Both the position numbers and the translations under genes were made by a program. 64,000 bases of DNA. It comes from Persicaria tinctoria. Its lineage: Eukaryota > Streptophyta > Magnoliopsida > Caryophyllales > Polygonaceae. The stretch is taken from assembly GCA_037127255.1 (NCBI GenBank), contig JBANSL010000001.1, positions 29,196,501 to 29,260,500 of the forward strand. Direction: 5' to 3'. The notes under the pieces were generated by a model that was given only the letters and a program-made list of their open reading frames with translations, was not told where the DNA came from and did not search any database. This document shows positions 55,985 to 64,000 of the stretch, in pieces; the first letter of the stretch is position 1; the number at the start of each line of letters is the position of its first letter.

Positions 55985-57208
55985 ACACTTGCCCTCCGCG
56001 CTAATCACCAAATTGTGAGTACCCTATATTTTTCTTGACTTTTTCTGATTTCATTGAGGACAATGTTTCATCTAAGTATGGGGTGGGGTGAACTCCACAT
56101 TTGGTCTGCTAGATGACTGCTTGAGCATTGAGCTGCTGCCTTGTTTGACTAGATGACATGTATACCCTCTTGCTCGATTATGTGTATATCTCGTCTCATA
56201 CTTGGATACTCGAGCTTGTTACCGCATTATGGGGTTTATGTGCACAAATTGAAATATGATTGATGCAGTTTGTCAGCCCATTTATCCTTACCTACCCTTG
56301 CACTTGACCATATGCTTGAAGCCTTCTGAGCCTTAGAAGCTTGTTTCTTTGCTACCTCCACAAGATTTTCATATCCCGCTATTTGCCTTTACCCAATCCG
56401 GGATTTTGGATCATAATAGTGTGTTTTGTTGTGTGGATGTGCTTCAAGTATGAGATGATTTCTCTTGATTGTGAAAAAAAAAAAAAAACGGGAGAGAAAG
56501 AGAAAAGTCTTGGGATAAGAGGAGGATAAAATTCACTCTTGTGCAAAAGTCAAGAAAGAAAAAATACGGTTAGTAACCGATCCTGCTTGTGGAGAATAAA
56601 ATTCACACAAGGAGGAAGAAATGCAAAGTGAGTTGGTCAAGACACTTAGTAACCGGGTGCATTCATCACAAATGTTTGTATTCGCGTAAAACGGTGTCGA
56701 GACTAGAGAGTGAAATAAAAAAATTCTTGAAAAAAATTGAAAAGAAAAAAAAGGAGAATTTTTGAAGTGGTTGACAAGAGTGAAGATGAAAAAAATTGTT
56801 GTGATGGAGTTTGTTTAGTGGATTGGTATGAGTTTGATTCTTTGAAGTTGGTGTTTTTCCAATTGTCCTTGCATGATCCTTTTTCCCGGATTTTAGCACC
56901 ACATGGCCTGAAATTTTCCATACCTAATTGTTTTCACTTTAGCCCCATCATAACCCTATAAAGCCCTCATGATTTTATTGTGTGCATAAATTCAAGCGGT
57001 GATTTTGTTGACGATTTTCAAGCTTTGTGGATGATGAGTTTTGAGGTTGAGATTTGAGCAAAATGCATTTTGAGGGTTTGGAAATTGATGAGCTAGTTGA
57101 GCTTTGGTTGCTGGCTATGATATGCTAGGACGGCATTCGTCGAATATTTTACATTAGTAGATGCTATTTTGTGATTATTGTCTTGGTCTTGCTTGGGGAC
57201 AAGCAAGG
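55985..57208 (+). other. Athila 3' untranslated region
   Basis: Non-coding. It has poly(A) at 56474-56487 and a first copy of aagtatgggg at 56074-56083. No gene is seen. Small open frames near 56340-56960 have no family features. Confidence 0.6.
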
Positions 57209-57225
57209 TTAAGTATGGGGTATTT
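57209..57225 (+). other. polypurine-type tract before the 3' LTR
   Basis: ttaagtatggggtattt directly precedes the right LTR. The same tract adjoins the LTR at 25579 in the other Athila-like element. Confidence 0.7.
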
Positions 57226-58686
57226 TGATAGCATCTATTTAGTGATGATTTTAGGGCACGTTTGCATAGGGTTTAGGGCCTTTGAGTAAGTATTATATGT
57301 ATTTTTGGCTCTTTTTGGTTTAGTTTGGTGGAATCGGTGTCTACCGCTCGATTGTTATGATTTCAGGCGTTGCGGAGCGGTTTTGGCGTCGATTCAAGAG
57401 TTTAAAGAGAAAGAGGTGGCTCGATGATCTTCGTTACGGTAAAAAGTCATCAAAGATGAGCTAGGGGGCACGGGATCAAGGAAACGTGCCAAATATAGCG
57501 AAGCAAGCTCGGCAAAGCTAAGTTCCAGAAACCACTCGGCCGAGTGGTGCCAGAGTGAAGTCAAGATGAACAAGTCAGAAGGCACTCGACCGAGTGCATA
57601 AACCACTCGAGACTCACTCTGGTCGAGTGCTTCACAGTTATAGCTTTTCAGAGTCCACTCGACCGAGTGCAAAAACCACTCGGCCGAGTGTTTCCTGTGT
57701 CTGAATTCTGGACTCCAAAAACCATTCGGTTTTTGGAGTCCAGAATTCAGACATTAGAGAGGGCTTGAGAGAGCTTTAGGAGACTAGAGATTTTTGGGAA
57801 GAAAACCTTGTTCGATCTATCAAATTCCGGTAATTTTCGTTCCATCTCCATTGTTCTATGTTTGTTTTGCTGAATTTGATTGAATCAAGCATGTACTTAT
57901 CCATGAGTTGCTAGATTTCCCGTTCTAGGGTTGGGATTGTCCCGACGATGCGGAAATAGGCTTGTTCTTAGTATCTCTCGAATGATTCCCGAATTAGATT
58001 GTGGTTTAATCGTGTCGTACTAAATCTGATTGATGCGAGTCGATTAGATCCGATTTAGGGTTTAAAATCGAAAGACTAAAACCTTAAATTGGAATTTAGA
58101 TGGTGATTCGAGACCGACAAGCGATTAGGATCCCTCGGAACTACATGGTTAAACCCGAAGTTTATTGATCGAAAGTGAAACTAAACTTCTTGAGGATTTA
58201 TATGTTGTCATAGACGTTATGGGCAATTTTGATATTATTCGGAGCTGAAAGGCGATGTTAGTGTGATTATTGCCTAGAACTCTACGAACTTAGAGGGCCT
58301 GAATCGGTTGCTTGAGCCCGAAAGGAGAATTGCTAACCGATTTAGGCACATTCGTGCTAAACCCGAAAGGGGATGCATGATTACCTTAGATGACCTACCT
58401 CCACAATCTGATTTGGAATCACTCGAGCAGGAAAATATTTTATGCCTATTGGTGATGCATTGTTGGTAAATCCTTGTCCCTAGAACGCTTTCCCCATATA
58501 TATTTCTCAACATTAAATCGATTTTTTGGTTACTTTATACACACTCTCTAAAATCTGTTTGTTTATTCTGAACTTGGTTTAACTAGCTTGAAAGTACAAT
58601 CGATACTCCTCCGGTCCTTGAGGATACGACACTTGATTACTACAACTGAACCCATACACTTGTGGGTGTAGGTTTTTAGCCTATCA
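57226..58686 (+). repeat. right LTR (1461 bp)
   Basis: TGATAGCATC...CTATCA. Compared with the left LTR it carries a 56-bp perfect hairpin (57698-57753) in place of about 70 bp. Confidence 0.92.
57698..57753. repeat. perfect hairpin unique to the right LTR
   Basis: Arms 57698-57723 and 57728-57753 are perfectly complementary (26 bp) around the loop attc. The right arm is also in the left LTR (about 46998-47023); the left arm is not. Confidence 0.95.
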
Positions 58687-58691
58687 ACTTT
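58687..58691. other. target-site duplication ACTTT (right)
   Basis: Identical to 46455-46459. Confidence 0.85.
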
Positions 58692-59295
58692 CTTTTGGGT
58701 AGTTTGTGCGGTTTGGTACCACTAACCACATTCCGACCTCCTCTATTTTGTATCGAGTGGTGTCACGAATGTAACGGTCGTTGAACAGCTACTACTATTA
58801 GGTGGGTTTCAGAGTTCCTCGATAAACCTCAATCTGTTTCATCTATAATATGTATTTGGTGTTGCATTCATGTACTATGGTTCTACGTGCCATGTATGTT
58901 GAAATTGAAGCTTTCGAATATCACATTCAAAACAAACTCAACATCATTTGCATCTAACCATACTTAAAGGGCAATTGGACCACAAAATGCTATAGGGTCA
59001 TTCCCAATATTAAAATTGCAGCTACTTTCGATTTCCATTCAGAACATTGGAGCATCAATACATTCTTTACACATTACATTGTTTTTCATTCAACCATTCT
59101 TTGCACATTACATGCGATCTTCTCGACCCAAAAGGTTCCTACATTACCAAAAAGTTGCAATTTTCCTAAAGGTTCCTTCATGCGGATCACCATCGTGTTA
59201 ATACAAATTACCCAAAAGCGTCATTAATGTAGTAAAACAAACACCCTAAATGCATCAACGATGGGGACGTTGGTCGTTTCATATCTTCTAGGCTA
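58692..59295. other. stretch without a gene after the Athila
   Basis: This continues the sequence interrupted at 46459. No gene or terminal repeat is recognised. Confidence 0.4.
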
Positions 59296-60560
59296 TTATG
59301 TCTCGAAGGGCTTTCATTCCAATAGTCGGAGCATCCTCATCTTCAGGCTCGAAAAGCCCTTCGATCTCCATGTCCTTTGCGTCGTCGGGGTAGTCGTACG
59401 CATTGTCATCTTATGACCGCATATCATCAACAGTCTCCTGAAATCTTGTCTCATCGTTGTCCTCCTCGTTAACATCCTCCCTCCACAACCGGATGAGGTT
59501 GTGAAGTGCGAAGCAACATGCTATCAGAGCCACTTACTGAGCGTTGACGTATTTGGGCATCCACCTGAGGATCTTCCACTGGCTCTTTAGAACGCCGAAT
59601 GCCCACTCAATTGCTCTGCGCAATGACGAATGGACCCTGTTGAACGCTTCTTTCTAGTTTCAAAGTTGCATCACCTGAAAGGTGGGGTGGTGGTACTTCA
59701 CCCGAGAGTAGGGAACCATGTACCCATCTCGGTCTAGGTAACCTTTATCGCATAGGTAGTACCGACCCGCTGGTGGGTGGGGGAAGTGAAATCCCGGTTT
59801 CTGCAGAATGTAGTCAAACACACGAGCATCGTGGGCACCCCCCTCCCATTCATTAGATATAAAGGTGAATAGGAGATCGAAATCACATACAACCATGACA
59901 TTGAAAGTGCATATACCTTTCCGGCCTCGAAACAGGATCTGCTCGTCCTAGAGGATGATCGCTTGGATATGAGTCCCATCTATGGCACCTATGCAACCCT
60001 GTGGGCATTTCGGGGTGCACAAAGGTTACCACTTGCATCTCAAGAACAATGGTTCATGAACACATCACATTGCCGTTTACCTTGAAGTATGTCCAATAGC
60101 GGTTGTCGTTGACGATTTGTTCGGGGATTCACCGAAAATGGGGATCCCTTGGACGGATGAGTTCCTTTGCTAGCCCCGTGAACCCGTTGGTGGGGCCGTC
60201 GTCTATTTCCTCATACACCTCTTGTATTGCCTCCGAGATGGTATAAGTGGAACGTTGGAAGTGTTTGCATGCTTGTCGTTGGCTTTGCCCCCATGCCATT
60301 GTGTTGACGGATATTGCAACCTTCTCAATCACAAACAACTAGTTGGACCCTCGGAGGCCATAAGGATGATGTAGAACCCCATAAAGCAGAAGGAACACAC
60401 GCTTGTCCATTCGGAAGGCGTTGATACTTCGTATCTCCCCACGGTGCCTAAGTATGTTGCCAACCCATCGGGTGTCGCTATACTCCGATAAGTTGCATGA
60501 CATCTTGTAAATGTGGGTGTAGTAGTGATGCACAGTGGGGATTGAACACTGGAATAGCTG
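59296..60560 (-). pseudogene. PIF/Harbinger transposase (HARBI1-like nuclease)
   Basis: On the minus strand the N-terminal part (60129-60533, one TAG inside) reads RWVGNILRHRGEIRSINAFR, then AWGQSQRQACKHFQRSTYTI and a helix-turn-helix-like region. After an intron-like gap (donor AAG|GTAAAC near 60080, acceptor ccacag near 60004) comes GCIGAIDGTHIQ with the first catalytic Asp. After a one-base slip, the sequence AHDARVFDYIL carries the second catalytic Asp, then YYLCDKGYLDRDGYMVPYSR, then SSLRRAIEWAFGVLKSQWKI with the catalytic Glu (about 59590). The tail continues, acidic, to about 59296. At least five stops are present (for example two near 59650-59656). The protein would cut and paste the element at TWA sites. 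No flanking TIR pair was found. Confidence 0.75.
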
Positions 60561-61345
60561 GAGGATGGCGATTATGATGCGTTTGCGACATCAACGCGCA
60601 ATGGTTTCAACCTCCTCAGCGCACCTAGTGCAACGCAGCAACACACATTGAGCAACTAGCTGGTTGATGAACCAAGCATTAATGCAAAGAACAAGTTTCC
60701 AAATAACTTCAAATACCAATTAGTATTGATGACAAATATTAAGCTGGTGTCTACACAAATCAAGAGAGAACTACCTAGCTTTAGCATAAGTCGAAATACA
60801 AAGCAGGAATGAAGAGAAATACCAAGCAATTCTAGAATACAAGGTCATAGGAATAACAACCAAATACAATAGAAACCTCCTGTAACCTTTACATAACAAG
60901 TGAAGCAATAGGAATAACAAGCAAACAACAATAACAATTATTGTATGTCTTCAATAACAACCGCAGAGCAATACAAATGATTATATGTCTTCAATAACAA
61001 CCAAAAAACAATACAAATTATTGTATGTCTTTCGTAACGACCAAATGTGATAGGAGAATACCATAGGGAGTGTTCAACGCAAGTGTTGAAAACAACAAAC
61101 GAACCAAATACGAAAAATACTAGACTACACCAACTTATTCCAAAAAAATAGTTAAATACGAACCAACCATAGGATACATTTCTCGTATTGGGAAAATGAA
61201 ATGAACTGCGGTTGAGGGGTGTCATAAGGGTGTCGACAGGCAGGTCCTAAGGGCGACCTCCATTTGTATCATACAACCACTGCAACCATCGAACCCTCAT
61301 ATCATTATGCTGAATACCCAAGAACGGGTCTCTGAGGTTGGACTC
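60561..61345. other. gene-free stretch
   Basis: A triplicated 'ttgtatgtcttcaataacaa' phrase lies at about 60941-61035. No gene is seen. Confidence 0.45.
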
Positions 61346-61729
61346 CTACATCAACTCAATTGTGAAGCACCAAAGCCGGTCTAAGACGTCAAGTAATCCT
61401 TGTTGGACCAGCTCCTCCACAATTTCCAGCGCCAGGGTCGTGGTGTTCACTGGATTGTTGGTGGAGACCTTCTCTCGCTCGAGCATAACTAGGAGCTTCG
61501 TGCTTGTGTCCTTCACCATATTGACTTGTTGTTGGTACAACTGTGACCCCTCATAACTCCTTGTGTCCTTCATCATTATATAATTTATTGTTAAAAAAAG
61601 ATTGGGTATTCGGGTTTTGATGGAATCTTTAGATATGGAATAACTCAATTTGATTTTCAGCATGATCCACCATAAGATCTGAATGTGTTCATATGTAGAG
61701 TTGGAAGAACCGCTCGCTTGGATAGACAA
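61346..61729 (-). pseudogene. possible second ORF of the Harbinger element
   Basis: A 127-codon open frame upstream (minus sense) of the transposase. Its C-terminal half (LLVMLEREKVSTNN, then LALEIVEELVQQGLLDVLDR) has the helical character of the tail of the Myb/SANT-type companion proteins of plant PIF/Harbinger elements. The N-terminal DNA-binding part is not visible. Position and orientation support the guess; the motif evidence is weak. Confidence 0.3.
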
Positions 61730-61779
61730 GGAAGTTCAATTGCATTCCTCTTGCCAAAGGTAACATTAATTGTTTACTA

Positions 61780-61983
61780 CTACCTCCGTCTCGTAAAACT
61801 TGTAGTTTTGCTTTTGACACGTTTTTTGAAAACGGTAAAAACTATATAAAATATCAATAATTTCATACTTATCTATAAAATTATGGAAAAAAAATTATTA
61901 AAAAAATTAATATTTTATAAAGTTTTCAACTCTTAAAAAACTTGTCGAAAAGTAAAACTATAAGTTTTTTAACATGGAGGGAG
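61780..61983. mobile_element. Stowaway MITE, TSD TA
   Basis: Termini CTACCTCCGTCT and the inverse, ending catggagggag, flanked by TA on both sides (61778-61779 and 61984-61985). The interior arms around aaaactatataaaatat and ttaatattttataaagttt fold back. Confidence 0.85.
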
Positions 61984-61985
61984 TA

Positions 61986-62591
61986 CTCATCAACGATTGA
62001 CCTGTTGGCTGTTGTGTTCACTAAGTTTTTTTCTTCTTACTAATTAAATTTGTTTAAATTTTATCTCTACATATATAGGAGGATGATCATATTGATTTTT
62101 TTTTTTGGTGTAAAAAGGGTTCCTCTTGGAGAGAAGATTTGCTCAGATGATGCTCTTGATATTGTGTGACTTGTGCATGCTTGCGTCAATTATTGGGGAG
62201 TTGTACTTCCATGTATATCTATCCTTGATGGATTTTCACTTATATCTTTTTGCGGAAAGATGAAGCACGATATATTATAACTTAGCATGTGCAACTTCGT
62301 TCCACCTAACATAATGAACGCTTTTTTAGTTCTTGGTTTATCTTGAAATAATGTCAAATTTATTTCCGATCTAACAATTTTATTTAACTTTGATAAATAT
62401 TTTATAAGTTGTTGGGAGAACTTTCATAGTTGTTGCCATTTGTTAATTCTTAGTATAATTCTTTTCTATATAATAACTACTCCGTATATTCTTATCATTC
62501 TTATAATAATAATAATTATATGAGTGATATTATGGATTTATAATCGGACGCCTACTTTCATAGTTGTTGCCATCGGCAAAGTAAATAAATG
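61986..62591. other. AT-rich stretch without a gene
   Basis: Nothing recognisable on either strand. Confidence 0.4.
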
Positions 62592-62771
62592 CAAAATAAA
62601 TTACAAATTGTGCGATTCCCCGCGCCATGGCGCGTTTACATTAAAAAAATTACAAAGCATAATAAAAAATTCATAATAGCACGATATATTATGAATTTTT
62701 TATTAATTTGTAATTTTTTTAATGTAAACGCGCCATGGCGCGGGGAATCGCATTATTTGTAATTTATTTTG
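62592..62771. repeat. 180-bp near-perfect palindrome
   Basis: The outer arms 62592-62656 and 62708-62771 are inverted copies with about two or three mismatches. The inner part continues the palindrome to a small centre (agcacgat). Each arm contains the self-complementary core CGCGCCATGGCGCG, also found in the Helitron 3' hairpin at 38868. Confidence 0.9.
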
Positions 62772-62880
62772 AAAAAAGAAAAGTCTTTTTGATCGGAAAG
62801 CCATCGGTAATTTTTCTTAAACTTCGGTTAAGACCATCTGCATTGCAAGTTTCTAAGGAGTAAAAACAAATATAAAATAG

Positions 62881-63483
62881 TAGGGGTGGGCACAAATCCC
62901 GCAAATCCCGGTCCCGTCCCGGGCCCGTCTCGCAAAAATTATGCGGGACGAGAATTTCGTATCCCGCAAATCCCGTCCCGTCCCGCATATTATATATATA
63001 ATTTAATATAGTATATTTATTCACTATATATTCTACAAATATATGTACCTACAGTGTATATATACACACATAAACTCACAGTATGTAATGTATATATATA
63101 TTGGTGTATTATGTATACATATACTCACGTTATACAACTCACTGTGCATATATATGTTATAATATATACTCACTGAATATATACTCTAAATTATATTAGT
63201 ATGTGTCTATATATAATATATATTGTGTAATTATATATATAATACTATAATGTATCAAATGTGTATATATGACAAATATTGTAAGATATAAAAATATTAT
63301 ATATATGTGTTACGCATTTGAAAACCGTAAAATATATACTAATTTTAGAATTTTTTTTAAATATTTATTATTTGAGGGACAAGGCCCGTCCCGTCCCGGG
63401 CCCGCTCTGTCCCGCAAAAATTACGCGGGACGGGACGCGGGACGACCCCAATCCCGTCCTGTCCCGTCCCGCGCCCACCCCTA
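62881..63483. mobile_element. hAT-type non-autonomous element, TSD TAAAATAG
   Basis: Termini TAGGGGTGGGCAC and GCGCCCACCCCTA, with an exact 8-bp duplication at 62873-62880 and 63484-63491. Subterminal cccgtcccg repeats and a (TA)-rich core. Same terminal family as 30220-31404. Confidence 0.92.
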
Positions 63484-63668
63484 TAAAATAGAGGTCGGAG
63501 AGAGAAATTTAAACTAAGAAACCCATGGCAGAGTTGCCTTCCACCAAACTCCCCTAAAAAGATAAAAAAATCCATTCAAGCCAAAATTTACACAGAGAAG
63601 TGGGGCCCTTTTTCTAAAAAAAAAACAAATTTGGGCAGTGAATCACGGGAATGGACATTGCATGCTCT
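63484..63668. other. spacer between the hAT element and an LTR
   Basis: No gene is seen. Confidence 0.4.
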
Positions 63669-64000
63669 TGTGAGCCTAAATTGCCATGTTTTACATTAAC
63701 TTTTATATCGATTTCTGCATGCATTTCATACATTTGGATTAGAATAGTACATAATCTATGTAGTTTATACTTGTTTGCCAAATTATGGAATCTACACTAG
63801 TTTCTGTTTAATTTCGCAGAAATCAAGGCGTTTTACAGTAATTCGGAGAAAGGAAGGAAAATCACAAAGAGGTCGATATCGACTAGAGTAGGTCGATATC
63901 GAGTAGATCAAATCGATCAGAAACGTCAGAAATCGACCAGGGAATGGGAGCGGAGCAGAAGTGGTCGATATCGACCTATGTTGGTCGATATTGAGTCAAC
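63669..64000 (+). repeat. start of an Athila-type LTR, cut by the window edge
   Basis: From TGTGAGCC the sequence follows, in inverse orientation, the LTR end at 25430-25579: attgccatgttttac, then acttttatatcgatttctg, then tttgccaaattatgga. It then enters a gtcgatatcgac / gtcgatatcgag cluster. Confidence 0.75.

Larger units (their letters stand above)
46460..58686 (+). mobile_element. complete Athila element, 12.2 kb
   Basis: Two LTRs (46460-47956 and 57226-58686), an ACTTT duplication on both sides, a tRNA-Asp primer site, gag-pol in one frame, an env-like third ORF and an aagtatgggg polypurine-type tract before the right LTR. All structural parts of an Athila are present in order. The pol frame is broken by stops, so it cannot act alone now. 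Confidence 0.93.

Overview
This window is nuclear DNA from a flowering plant, probably a eudicot. It is AT-rich and almost entirely transposable elements in several nested layers. The evidence is plant Ty3/gypsy lineages (Athila-like with tRNA-Asp primer sites, and Tat with a dual RNase H), Stowaway, hAT, Mutator-like, Helitron and PIF/Harbinger elements, plant-type TATA boxes and GT-AG introns, and many microsatellites. No housekeeping gene is recognisable.

1-5.6 kb: old repeat remnants, a strongly T-poor tract and a Stowaway-like MITE. 5.6-13.5 kb: the most unusual part. A decayed plus-strand gene with the plant 'putative gypsy-type' domain and a coiled-coil tail is followed by five short B3-domain units in mixed orientation. 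Four have a TATA box placed as their own promoter, and an eight-unit 46-bp tandem array lies between the second and third. 13.7-19.8 kb: an Athila-like retroelement on the minus strand, complete at both ends (5-bp TSD ACACG), that keeps gag and protease but has lost RT, RNase H and integrase. It sits inside a 59-bp tandem repeat. 20.2-23.0 kb: minus-strand pol of a Tat-lineage element (RT, RNase H, second RNase H, integrase). The tandem repeats, B3 units and gypsy-type ORF all lie downstream of this pol, and much of that cargo is antisense to it. I therefore infer that about 5-23 kb is one very large Tat/Ogre-like element carrying B3 cargo.

23.0-27.4 kb: LTR and 3' end of another Athila-like element, with a hAT element inside its LTR. 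27.9-31.4 kb: two long-TIR Mutator-like foldbacks and a hAT element. 31.5-34.6 kb: a degenerate satellite-like array invaded by a 5'-truncated non-LTR retroelement whose intact 3' ORF has the zinc-knuckle plus PD..D signature of a restriction-like endonuclease. 35.5-38.9 kb: a Helitron. 38.9-43.8 kb: a hAT element, two reverse-strand Helitron ends and three Mutator-like elements, one nested in another.

44.1-46.4 kb: a gene-like unit of unknown function. 46.5-58.7 kb: a complete 12.2-kb Athila element (TSD ACTTT) with two LTRs, tRNA-Asp PBS, a gag-pol frame carrying 11 stops and no frameshift, and an intact env-like third ORF behind a spliced leader. 59.3-60.6 kb: a PIF/Harbinger transposase pseudogene. 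61.8-64 kb: a Stowaway MITE, a 180-bp near-perfect palindrome, another hAT element and the start of a further Athila-type LTR.

All element boundaries come from terminal repeats and target-site duplications read by eye. Domain names come from motif recognition; no database search was run.
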